From WHSM01 sp050701635 (GTDB taxonomy: Bacteria > Actinomycetota > Actinomycetes > Mycobacteriales > Micromonosporaceae), in contig JBOGDF010000050.1 of NCBI GenBank assembly GCA_050701635.1, forward strand, positions 1-20,872: a stretch of 20,872 nucleotides of DNA. Direction: 5' to 3'. Below the pieces are notes generated by a model. The model had not been told where the DNA came from, did no database searches, and was given only the letters and a program-made list of their open reading frames with translations. The position numbers and the translations under genes were made by a program. Shown piece by piece: positions 1 through 7,241 of the stretch (position 1 is the stretch's first letter; the number at the start of each line of letters is the position of its first letter).

Positions 1-232
1 GGATCACGCCCTCGGTCTTGTAACCGATGTCGAGCAGGACCTCGTCCCGGTCGACCTTGACGACGGTGCCTTCGACAATGTCGCCGTCATTGAAGTACTT
101 GATGGTCTCGTCGATCGCGGCGAGGAACGCTTCCTCAGAGCCGATATCGTCGACGGCGACCGTGCTGCCGCTGCTGTCCTTGGTGTTGATGGCCGCGGCT
201 ACGCTCGAGGTGGCCTCGATGCTGCTCGTCAT
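1..232 (-). CDS. rpsA: 30S ribosomal protein S1, N-terminal part (cut by window edge)
   Basis: Only the first 77 codons are present; the gene runs off the left edge. The protein begins MTSSIEATSS and continues with an acidic, low-complexity leader, then enters the first S1 (OB-fold RNA-binding) repeat, visible as GDIVEGTVVKVDRDEVLLDI followed by GYKTEGVI. This pattern is characteristic of bacterial S1, which binds mRNA on the 30S subunit and assists initiation. The ATG at 232 is preceded by GGAG about ten bases upstream, supporting the start. It diverges from a methyltransferase gene across 284 bases. In Mycobacterium tuberculosis rpsA also lies next to polA; here two extra genes and a methyltransferase separate them. 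Confidence 0.95.
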   Translation of the reverse strand, partial: MTSSIEATSSVAAAINTKDSSGSTVAVDDIGSEEAFLAAIDETIKYFNDGDIVEGTVVKVDRDEVLLDIGYKTEGVI

Positions 233-395
233 GTGGGCAGTTGCTCCGGTTGGTGGTATGTCGGTCGGTCCTGCTCTTGGGTCCCTCCGCCGCACAACAC
301 CCACCCGGATCAAATCTGCTGATCGTGAACGAGATCGCTGACGCGACGATGCGCACACTCCCTGCCGTGGTACGCAGGCCCCAAGCGCGTCGACT

Positions 396-425
396 AGCGT
401 ACCGTGCGTAATACCACATGGTCCA
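396..425 (-). promoter_or_regulatory. candidate rpsA promoter with long leader
   Basis: On the minus strand TGGACC (420-425) and TACGCT (396-401) are 18 bases apart, a reasonable -35/-10 pair for a housekeeping actinobacterial sigma factor. This would give rpsA a leader of roughly 155 bases. The leader contains small inverted repeats: CCTGC/GCAGG at 361-378 and GATCA/TGATC at 308-324. S1 is autoregulated through its leader in E. coli; any such role here is inference. Confidence 0.35.
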
Positions 426-504
426 CCGCCACCCCGTGTCGCGGCGGAGCATGCGGGTTGCTGCGTGTTCCGGGGCCGTTTCGCACATAAACCCGTTCGC
501 CGCG

Positions 505-519
505 TACGGTCGGCCTGTG
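505..519 (+). promoter_or_regulatory. candidate -10 element for a leaderless methyltransferase mRNA
   Basis: TACGGT (505-510) fits TANNNT and ends six bases before the GTG at 517. There is no Shine-Dalgarno sequence in between. This spacing would put the transcription start at or next to the start codon. No good -35 match was seen. Confidence 0.4.
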
Positions 520-1335
520 TCAGATCCTTCGAGCGCCACCCGGGTGCTGCGGCAGCCCGTTTCCAGCGCGGAGAGCAGCCGCGCCAACCGGCTCTGGTGG
601 GACCGCGACGCCGTCGCGTACCAGGCCGAGCACGGCGAGTTCCTGGGCGACGCCGACTTCGTCTGGTGTCCGGAATCACTGCGCGAGGCCGACGCCGGCC
701 TGCTCGGTGAGGTGGCCGGACGGCGCGTTCTCGAGGTGGGCTGCGGCGCCGCCTCCTGCGCCCGCTGGCTGACCGCCCAAGGGGCGTACGCCGTCGGCTT
801 CGACCTGTCCGCCGGGATGCTCGCCGAGGCCACCGCGGCCGGCGAGCGCAGCGGCGTACCGGTGCCGCTGGTGCAGGCCGACGCGGAGGCGCTGCCGTTC
901 GCCGACGCCAGCTTCGACATCGCGTGCAGCGCGTTCGGGGCGGTGCCGTTCGTGGCCGACTCCGCCGGCGTGATGCGGGAGGTGGCGCGGGTGCTGCGTC
1001 CCGGTGGCCGCTGGGTGTTCGCGATCACGCACCCGATGCGCTGGATCTTCCTCGACGATCCCGGCGAGGCCGGGCTGGTGGCCACCCACTCGTACTTCGA
1101 CCGCCGGCCGTACGTGGAGCTGGACGCCGCCGGCGTACCGTCCTATGTGGAGCACCACCGTACGCTCGGCGACCGGCTCCGGGAGCTGCTGGCCGCGGGG
1201 TTCGTGCTGCGCGACCTGGTGGAGCCGGAGTGGCCCGACGACCACGAGCAGATCTGGGGCCAGTGGAGCCCGCTGCGCGGCCGGCTGTTCCCCGGTACGG
1301 CGATCTTCCTCTGCGACAAGCCCGCCACCGGATGA
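517..1335 (+). CDS. class I SAM-dependent methyltransferase
   Basis: A 272-residue protein of the methyltransferase-11 / UbiE-like type. Motif I (VLEVGCGAA, about residues 71-79) binds S-adenosylmethionine. The acidic FDLS strand end follows, then QADAEALPF and ASFDIACSAFGAVPFV (motif II region), and VLRPGGRWVF (motif III). The target is not identifiable; a small molecule is as likely as a macromolecule. I chose the GTG at 517 because the family homology begins soon after it. The frame stays open to 418, but that extension is arginine-rich and unlike the rest. The gene diverges from rpsA and converges on the DUF445 gene, so it is probably transcribed alone. Confidence 0.85.
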   Translation: MSDPSSATRVLRQPVSSAESSRANRLWWDRDAVAYQAEHGEFLGDADFVWCPESLREADAGLLGEVAGRRVLEVGCGAASCARWLTAQGAYAVGFDLSAGMLAEATAAGERSGVPVPLVQADAEALPFADASFDIACSAFGAVPFVADSAGVMREVARVLRPGGRWVFAITHPMRWIFLDDPGEAGLVATHSYFDRRPYVELDAAGVPSYVEHHRTLGDRLRELLAAGFVLRDLVEPEWPDDHEQIWGQWSPLRGRLFPGTAIFLCDKPATG

Positions 1336-1341
1336 CCCGCC

Positions 1342-1400
1342 GGCTCGCCGCCAGCCCGCGGGGCGCCACAGGCTCGCCGCCGGCGCGCGGGCGCGCTACA
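1342..1400. repeat. imperfect tandem repeat of about 30 bp between convergent genes
   Basis: Two adjacent copies, 1342-1370 and 1371-1400, both begin GGCTCGCCGCC and end C(C/T)ACA. They differ by a few substitutions and one base of length. They fill the gap between the methyltransferase stop (1335) and the DUF445 stop (1396-1398), and the second copy includes that stop codon. The very GC-rich sequence could fold and act as a terminator for both genes, but I see no clean stem with a T-tract. Confidence 0.6.
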
Positions 1401-2577
1401 GGTGGGTGATGGTGAGCACCTGAAGCTCACCGACCAGGAAGCCGAGCACCGCGCCGACCGTGATCAGGATCCACTCGTCCTGCTGGAACGCGGGGCGCAG
1501 CAGCCCTTCGAACTCCTCTTCGCTGAGCTGCTGCATCTTGCTGGTCAGCGTGTTGCGGATATCCATCGCGTCGGCGGCGTACGACTCCACGTAGCCCATG
1601 GTGTCGGGCAGCCGCTCCATCACCAGGCGCGCGGTCTCCCGCTTCATCTCCTGGTACGTGGTGCCACCGACGGCGAGCACCACCAGCGGTTTGGCCAGCC
1701 CGGACTGCGCGTCCACCATCCGCTGTACGTGCCTCAGCGCCATGGCGAACACCCGGTCCGACAGCGGCCCGGTGAGCACCGCCTCGAACAGGTTGTGCGG
1801 GGTCAGGATCTCCTTGGCGATCAGCTCGCCGTAGCGGGCAGCGACCTCCTTGCGCCGCTTCAGGAACAGCCCCTGCCACTCCAGCATCCCGAACAGGTAG
1901 CGGGTCGGCTGCTTCGGATTGAAGATCATCTTGAGCGCCAGCCAGTCGGTGAACCAGCCGACGAACAGGCCGAACAGCGGCAGCACCAGCGGCGAGTGGG
2001 TCAGCGCCCACACCGTCATCTGCACCAGCCCGATCGCGAAGCCGAAGTAGATGCCGGACCGGGCGATGAACTTGAACTCCTCCTCGCCCGCCTCCCGGAA
2101 GATCCGGTTCAGCAGTGCCCGGTCACGTACCAGGCTGGTGACGATCATGGCTTTGAGGTCGAGGACCTCCTCCACGTTGGTACGGATGTCGTCCATGATC
2201 GACTCGATCACGTCCGGGGCATCCCTCTGCACCCGGCTGATCAGGCCGCGCCGGGCCGCCTCCGGCAACGACTCCCACAGCCCCGGCTGGTAACGCGCCG
2301 CCACCTCACGTGCGACGTCGTCGATCGCCCGTCGCAACGGCTCCCCGAGCTCGTCGGCGACCCGGTGCGGATCGATCCGGTTCATGATCTCCTGCGGGGA
2401 GATCAGGCGCGTAGTCAGCAGGTCGGTCGCGGTCGCCGCCATCCGAGCCGCCCGGCGCGGGATGATCCCCTGCCAGCCGAGGTACGGCTTGATCCCCACG
2501 AAGGTCAGCGGCTCGAACATCATGCGGATCGCGACCAGCTTGGTGACGTACCCGATCAGCGCCGCGACGATCGGCAT
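1396..2577 (-). CDS. DUF445 family membrane protein
   Basis: A protein of at least 393 residues with the DUF445 signature twice: GYVTKLVAIRMMF near the N-terminus and GWFTDWLALKMIF near residue 210. Each copy is followed by a W-Q-G segment (LGWQGIIPRR and LEWQGLFLKR), so the protein looks internally duplicated, as is usual for the family. Hydrophobic segments lie at the N-terminus, at about residues 175-215 and at the C-terminus (GAVLGFLVGELQVL). The function of DUF445 proteins is not established. The ATG at 2577 is a conservative start only: coding-like sequence continues upstream to about 2637, where an in-frame TGA (2641-2643) blocks it. The gene follows the DUF4393 gene by fewer than 100 bases and is probably cotranscribed with it. 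Confidence 0.85.
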   Translation of the reverse strand: MPIVAALIGYVTKLVAIRMMFEPLTFVGIKPYLGWQGIIPRRAARMAATATDLLTTRLISPQEIMNRIDPHRVADELGEPLRRAIDDVAREVAARYQPGLWESLPEAARRGLISRVQRDAPDVIESIMDDIRTNVEEVLDLKAMIVTSLVRDRALLNRIFREAGEEEFKFIARSGIYFGFAIGLVQMTVWALTHSPLVLPLFGLFVGWFTDWLALKMIFNPKQPTRYLFGMLEWQGLFLKRRKEVAARYGELIAKEILTPHNLFEAVLTGPLSDRVFAMALRHVQRMVDAQSGLAKPLVVLAVGGTTYQEMKRETARLVMERLPDTMGYVESYAADAMDIRNTLTSKMQQLSEEEFEGLLRPAFQQDEWILITVGAVLGFLVGELQVLTITHL

Positions 2578-2640
2578 CGACAGGTAGATGAGCCAGTGTT
2601 CCCGCAGGTCAGCGAGGAGCGCGTCGATGTCGATCTTGGC

Positions 2641-2648
2641 TCACCTCC
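2641..2648 (-). promoter_or_regulatory. perfect Shine-Dalgarno sequence without a matching standard start codon
   Basis: GGAGGTGA on the minus strand is an ideal ribosome binding site. Its TGA is an in-frame stop for the DUF445 frame. Six bases downstream is ATC (2632-2634), not ATG, GTG or TTG. The GTG embedded at 2642-2644 is one base out of frame with the gene and has its own upstream GGAGG with a five-base spacer. Confidence 0.6.
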
Positions 2649-2671
2649 GCCTCCGACCGCGCCTGTGCCAG

Positions 2672-3625
2672 CTATCGCCCGATCTGGGTACCTGTGTTTA
2701 CCCTGCCGTCCGGGCCAGGCGCAATGATCTCGCCCGTGTCGGTGATCGTGGGCTGCTCGGGCCGCGAGGCGGCGCGTGCGGAGTGCGGTGTGGCCGGCTG
2801 CGTGCCGGTCCCTCGTGGGGTGGGTGGTGCCTCCAGCACGGTCCGGCCGGCTTCGGGTACGGGCGGCGGCTCCGGAGGGTTGCAGTCGCGCCACAGGTCG
2901 GCGCCCAGCGGCGAGATCCGTAACGTGCCGCGTACCGGTTTGGCGCTCAGTCCCCGGGCCAGGCGCCCGTCCGCCTGGGCCAGGCGTACCGACTCCTCGG
3001 TCATCAGCAGGTCGTACCGGTCGCTGAAGGCGGCGTCCTCGCCGTGCCGCTCCACCAGCCCGAGCCGGCGCAGGTGGGCGACGTACACGTGGGCCTCGCC
3101 GGGCAACGCGACTCCCGCGGCGCGCCCCACGCTGGACACGTCACGGATCAGGTGTCCCTTGGTCTGGCCCACCGCGTTGCGCGCCACCACGTCGATCACC
3201 GGGTAGCTGGTGCCGTCGGCGAGCGCCGCCAGAATCCTTGCCTCGTCGGGCACCAGCTCGGCCAGGATGCGCACGTACAGCATGTGCCGGGCCTCGGTGC
3301 GGGTCTGCTCCAGCGACCGGTCCAGCAGCTGCGAGAGCATCCGGACCGCCATGACCAAACCTTCACCCCGGCGGGGGTACGTCACCGCACGGCCCTGCGC
3401 GTCGGGCTCCCCTGCCTGGCCGGCGCCGCCACCCAGCGCCTGGGGGTGCTCACGCGCGTCGACGATGCGGGTGGGCTCGGTCTCCAGCCAGTCGAGCACG
3501 CCGCGTACCTCGTGGATCGCGCGGCGCTCCATGTCACGTACGGCGTGCTCCGCCTCGCGTACCCCCGGGACCTGGCGGGCCAGGTCGGCGGCGCGTACCG
3601 CCAGGCCGAGCAGATCGGAGAGCAT
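2672..3625 (-). CDS. DUF4393 (Abi-alpha-like) protein
   Basis: A 317-residue soluble protein. The middle and C-terminal parts resemble DUF4393/Abi-alpha: YVRILAELVPDEARILAAL (about 145-165), then HLRRLGLVE, a YDLL segment, and RGTLRISPLGADLWRDC, the usual family ending. A proline/threonine-rich tail of about 60 residues follows. The N-terminal MLSDLLGLAVRAADLARQVPG is helical. I chose the ATG at 3625 because GGGAGG precedes it by seven bases; a GTG at 3697 is possible but lacks a ribosome site. The family name comes from a link with abortive infection, but its biochemical role is unknown. Here it sits in a stable housekeeping block between polA and the DUF445 gene, which argues for a cell-envelope or growth role over a mobile defence gene; that is inference. 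Confidence 0.7.
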   Translation of the reverse strand: MLSDLLGLAVRAADLARQVPGVREAEHAVRDMERRAIHEVRGVLDWLETEPTRIVDAREHPQALGGGAGQAGEPDAQGRAVTYPRRGEGLVMAVRMLSQLLDRSLEQTRTEARHMLYVRILAELVPDEARILAALADGTSYPVIDVVARNAVGQTKGHLIRDVSSVGRAAGVALPGEAHVYVAHLRRLGLVERHGEDAAFSDRYDLLMTEESVRLAQADGRLARGLSAKPVRGTLRISPLGADLWRDCNPPEPPPVPEAGRTVLEAPPTPRGTGTQPATPHSARAASRPEQPTITDTGEIIAPGPDGRVNTGTQIGR

Positions 3626-3720
3626 CGGTACGCCTCCCGTACGACGTGGAACGGTGACCGGCATCAGTATGTCGGCGACCGTCTGATCATCTACCACGCC
3701 AGCCGTCCCCCGCCACCGGC

Positions 3721-6453
3721 TCAGTGGCCGGCGCTGTCCCAGTCCCGTCCGACACCGACGGAGACCTCCAGCGGCACCGACAGCTGGTACGCGCTGCCCA
3801 TCTCGCGGCGTACCAGCGCCTCGACGGTCTCCCGTTCCGCGTCGACCACCTCGAACACCAGCTCGTCGTGCACCTGCAACAGCATCCGGGAGCGCAGCCG
3901 CTCGGCGCGCAGCGCGCCGTCGATCCGCAGCATCGCCACCTTGATCAGGTCGGCGGCGGAGCCCTGGATCGGCGCGTTGAGCGCCATCCGCTCGGCCATC
4001 TCGCGGCGCTGCCGGTTGTCGCTGACCAGATCCGGCAGGTACCGCCGGCGGCCCATGATGGTCTCGGTGTAGCCCTGCTGCCGGGCCTGCGCCACGATCG
4101 CCCGCAGGTAGTCGCGTACGCCGCCGAACCGGCCGAAATACTCCTCCATCAGCACCCGGGCCTCGTCCGGCGAGATGCCGAGCTGCTGCGAGAGCCCGTA
4201 CGCCGACAACCCGTACGCCAAGCCGTAGTTCATCGCCTTGATCCGGCTCCGCTGCTGTGGGGTCGCCTCCGCTACCGGTACGCCGAACACGCTCGCCGCG
4301 GTGGTGGCGTGGAAGTCGAATCCGGAGTTGAACGCCTCGATCAGCGCCGTGTCCTCGGAGAGGTGCGCCATGATCCGCATCTCGATCTGGCTGTAGTCCG
4401 CGGTGAGCAGGCAGTCATACCCCTCCCCCACCACGAACGCGCGCCGGATCCGCCGCCCCTCCGCGGTACGGATCGGTACGTTCTGCAGGTTGGGGTCGGT
4501 GGACGAGAGCCGCCCCGTGGCCGCCACGGTCTGGAAGAAGGTGGTGTGGATCCGGCCGTCCGGGCTCACCGACTTCAGCAGGCCGTCCACAGTGGACTTC
4601 AGCTTGGCGACGTCGCGGTGCCGCAGCAGGTGCTCCAGCACCGGATGGCCGGTCGAGGCGTACAGCCCCTGCAGTGCGTCGGCATCGGTGGTGTAGCCGG
4701 ACTTGATCCGGCGCGTCTTCGGCAGCTCCAGCTCCTCGAACAGCACCTGCTGCAGCTGTTTCGGGGAGCCCAGGTTGAACTCGCGGCCCACCACCCCGTA
4801 CGCCGCCTGCGCCGCCGCCTTCACCTCGCCGGCGAAGTGCGCCTCCAGCTCGGTGAGGTAGTCGACGTCGGCGGCGATGCCGATCTGCTCCATCCGGCCC
4901 AGCACCTCGACCAGCGGCAGCTCGACTTCGCGCAGCAGCCGGGTGGCACCGTGCTGCTCCAGCTCCGCCTCGAGCGCCTCGGCGAGATCGAGCGTGGCCC
5001 GGGCCTGCACCATCAGCTGGTGCTCGACCCCGTCGTCGGCCAGCTCGCTGCCGAGCCCGTCGAGGGTGAGCTGTCCGTTGTCGGCCTCGTCCACGCGCAG
5101 CTCACGGTGCAGGTGCCGCAGCGCCAGGTCGGCGAGATCGTACGAACGCTGGTCCGGCCGTACCAGGTACGCCGCCAGCGCGGTCTCGCACACCAGGCCG
5201 TCGAGCTGCCAGCCGTGCGCGGCGAACGCCAGCATCGCGCGCTTCGCGTCGTGCATCACCTTCTGCCGCTGCGGATCGGCGAGGAAGGTCGCCAGCGCCT
5301 GCTCGTCGGCGGGGTCGAGCTGATCCGGCGCCAACCACGCCGCAGGACCCGCCCCGGCGGCGATCCCGATACCGGTGAGGCTGCCGGTGCCCCGCCCGAA
5401 GCTCCCGCTCACCGCGACGCCCACGCGTTGCCCGGCCGACACGTGCCGCGCCAGCCACGCGGCGAGCTCACCGGTCTTCAGCACCGTGCCGTCGACGTCG
5501 AAGCCGGACTCGGCCTCCGGCGTGACCGGCTCGAGGTACTCGTACAGCCGGTCACGCAGCACCCGGAACTCCAGCGCGTCGAAGACCTGGTGCACCTGCT
5601 CTCGGTCCCACCCCGGCCAGCGCAGGTCGCCCGGCGCCAGCGGCAGCTCCAGATCCCGCACCAGCTGGTTGAGCTGGGAGTTACGCAGCACGTCGGCCAG
5701 GTGTGCCCGCAGGCTCTCTCCCGCTTTGCCCTTCACCTCGTCGACGTGCGCGACCACGCCTTCCAACGACCCGTACTGCGTGATCCACTTCGCCGCGGTC
5801 TTCACCCCGACGCCCGGCACGCCCTCCAGGTTGTCGGACTTGTCGCCGACCAGCGCCGCCAGGTCGCTGTACCGCTCCGGCGGTACGCCGTAGCGCTCCA
5901 TCACCTCGGCCGGGGTCATCCGGCTGATCTCGGAGACGCCGCGCTTGGGATACAGCACCGTGACGTGCTCGTCGACCAGCTGGAACGCGTCCCGGTCGCC
6001 GGTGGAGATCAGCACGTCGGCGCCGGCGGCGCGCGCCTGCGTGGTGAGGGTCGCGATCAGGTCGTCGGCTTCGTACCCCTCGAGGCTTATCGACGGGATC
6101 CGCAGCGCCGCGAGCACCTCCTGGATGAGGCTGACCTGGCCCTTGAAGTCGGTCGGAGTCTCGGAGCGGCCGGCTTTGTACTCGGCGTACTGCTCGCTGC
6201 GGAACGAACGGCGGGACACGTCGAACGCCACCGCGAGGTGGGTGGGCTGCTCGTCGCGGAGCATGTTGATCAGCATCGAGGTGAAGCCGTACACCGCGTT
6301 GGTGGGCTGGCCGGTGGTGGTGGAGAAATTCTCGACCGGCAGCGCGAAGAAGGCCCGATAGGCCAGCGAATGGCCGTCGAGCAGCAGCAGCCGCACCGGC
6401 TGGGAGGAATCGGCGGTGGACTGGGGCGCGGTCGTCGGCGAGGTTTCCGTCAC
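3721..6453 (-). CDS. polA: DNA polymerase I
   Basis: A 910-residue family A polymerase for Okazaki fragment processing and repair synthesis. The N-terminal 5' nuclease begins LLLLDGHSLAYRAFFALP and continues through GYEADDLIATL, STGDRDAFQLV and GVPGVGVKTAAKW. The polymerase domain has motif A (LLTADYSQIEMRIMAHLSED), motif B (RSRIKAMNYGLAYGLSAYG) and motif C (LQVHDELVFEV, near residue 862). The middle 3'-5' exonuclease domain has lost its acidic metal ligands: VAVSGSFG stands where DTET-type residues belong, CETAL replaces FDTML, and ARATLDL replaces the EDAD segment. Proofreading is therefore probably absent, as in Taq and mycobacterial Pol I. The GTG at 6453 is chosen as start; 13 further open codons upstream run into a hairpin. 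Confidence 0.96.
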   Translation of the reverse strand: MTETSPTTAPQSTADSSQPVRLLLLDGHSLAYRAFFALPVENFSTTTGQPTNAVYGFTSMLINMLRDEQPTHLAVAFDVSRRSFRSEQYAEYKAGRSETPTDFKGQVSLIQEVLAALRIPSISLEGYEADDLIATLTTQARAAGADVLISTGDRDAFQLVDEHVTVLYPKRGVSEISRMTPAEVMERYGVPPERYSDLAALVGDKSDNLEGVPGVGVKTAAKWITQYGSLEGVVAHVDEVKGKAGESLRAHLADVLRNSQLNQLVRDLELPLAPGDLRWPGWDREQVHQVFDALEFRVLRDRLYEYLEPVTPEAESGFDVDGTVLKTGELAAWLARHVSAGQRVGVAVSGSFGRGTGSLTGIGIAAGAGPAAWLAPDQLDPADEQALATFLADPQRQKVMHDAKRAMLAFAAHGWQLDGLVCETALAAYLVRPDQRSYDLADLALRHLHRELRVDEADNGQLTLDGLGSELADDGVEHQLMVQARATLDLAEALEAELEQHGATRLLREVELPLVEVLGRMEQIGIAADVDYLTELEAHFAGEVKAAAQAAYGVVGREFNLGSPKQLQQVLFEELELPKTRRIKSGYTTDADALQGLYASTGHPVLEHLLRHRDVAKLKSTVDGLLKSVSPDGRIHTTFFQTVAATGRLSSTDPNLQNVPIRTAEGRRIRRAFVVGEGYDCLLTADYSQIEMRIMAHLSEDTALIEAFNSGFDFHATTAASVFGVPVAEATPQQRSRIKAMNYGLAYGLSAYGLSQQLGISPDEARVLMEEYFGRFGGVRDYLRAIVAQARQQGYTETIMGRRRYLPDLVSDNRQRREMAERMALNAPIQGSAADLIKVAMLRIDGALRAERLRSRMLLQVHDELVFEVVDAERETVEALVRREMGSAYQLSVPLEVSVGVGRDWDSAGH

Positions 6454-6466
6454 GGCCGCGAGCCTA
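6451..6466 (-). promoter_or_regulatory. candidate polA -10 element, leaderless start
   Basis: On the minus strand TAGGCT (6461-6466) is followed by seven bases and the GTG start of polA at 6453. There is no Shine-Dalgarno sequence. The arrangement suggests a transcript beginning at the start codon, just after the liv terminator hairpin. No convincing -35 was found. Confidence 0.4.
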
Positions 6467-6467
6467 G

Positions 6468-6517
6468 TCCGGCCCCCTGACAGTCCGCGCACGGGACGCG
6501 CCTGTCAGGGGGCCGGA
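6468..6517 (-). terminator. strong stem-loop after livF (liv operon terminator)
   Basis: A perfect 16-bp inverted repeat, 6468-6483 with 6502-6517, encloses an 18-base loop that itself contains a GCGC/GCGC pair. It lies 14 bases past the livF stop and 15 bases before the polA start. There is no T-tract, which is common for actinobacterial terminators. Confidence 0.75.
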
Positions 6518-6530
6518 TTGCCACATATCG

Positions 6531-7241
6531 CTACGCGACGCCGAGGTACGCCTCGCGAATGCTCGGGTCGTGCAGCAGCTCCGGACCGGGCCCGGTGTTG
6601 ACGATCTTGCCGGTCTCCATGACGTACGCGCGGCTTGCCCGGGAGAGGGCCTGCTGCGCGTTCTGCTCCACCACCAGGATCGGGGTGCCCTGCTCGGCGA
6701 TCTCCACGATGATCGAGAAGATCTGCTGGATCAGCATCGGCGCGAGCCCCATCGACGGCTCGTCGAGCATCAGCAGCTTCGGCCGCGCCATCAACGCGCG
6801 TCCGATCGCCAGCATCTGCTGCTCACCGCCGGACAGCGTCCCGGCCACCTGCCTGCGCCGCTCGGCGAGTCGCGGGAACAGGCCGAACACCCGCTCCAGG
6901 TCTTCCTCGGTGGCGGCCTTGTCCGTACGGGTGTACGCCCCCATGTCGAGGTTCTCGAACACGGTCATCCCGGGAAAGATCTGCCGTCCCTCGGGCGAGA
7001 GGCACAGCCCCTTGCGTACCCGCTGGTCGGCGCGCAGCCGGGTGATGTCCTCACCGGCGAACACGATGCGACCCTCCGACAACCGGCGCAGTCCGGAGAT
7101 CGCGCGCATGGTCGAGGTCTTGCCCGCACCGTTGGCGCCGATCAGCGCCACGATCTCGCCCTCGTCGACCTGCAGGTTGATGCCGTGCAGAGCTTCGATC
7201 CGGCCGTACGAGAGGTGCACGTTCTCCAACTCAAGCAGCAT
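6531..7241 (-). CDS. livF: branched-chain amino acid ABC transporter, ATP-binding protein LivF
   Basis: A 236-residue ABC ATPase. It has Walker A GANGAGKT (about 34-41), the Q-loop region LSPEGRQIF, signature LSGGEQQ, Walker B LLMLDEP and the switch histidine region replaced by the LivF-type VVEQN. EGRQIFPGMTVFENL is typical of LivF. With LivG it energises import of branched-chain amino acids or related compounds through LivH/LivM. Its ATG at 7241 lies 11 bases inside the end of livG, indicating translational coupling. It is the last gene of the operon and is followed by the hairpin at 6468-6517. Confidence 0.95.
   Translation of the reverse strand: MLLELENVHLSYGRIEALHGINLQVDEGEIVALIGANGAGKTSTMRAISGLRRLSEGRIVFAGEDITRLRADQRVRKGLCLSPEGRQIFPGMTVFENLDMGAYTRTDKAATEEDLERVFGLFPRLAERRRQVAGTLSGGEQQMLAIGRALMARPKLLMLDEPSMGLAPMLIQQIFSIIVEIAEQGTPILVVEQNAQQALSRASRAYVMETGKIVNTGPGPELLHDPSIREAYLGVA

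Noticed and set aside
2672..3625. A phage-defence island around the Abi-alpha-like gene
   Set aside because: Neighbours are polA and DUF445, with no toxin, nuclease, restriction or mobile genes and no change in base composition.
3724..6480. A 918-codon open frame on the plus strand opposite polA
   Set aside because: It mirrors polA almost exactly. Its translation is low-complexity and rich in Arg, His, Leu and Gln with no recognisable domain, as expected for an antisense frame in high-GC DNA.
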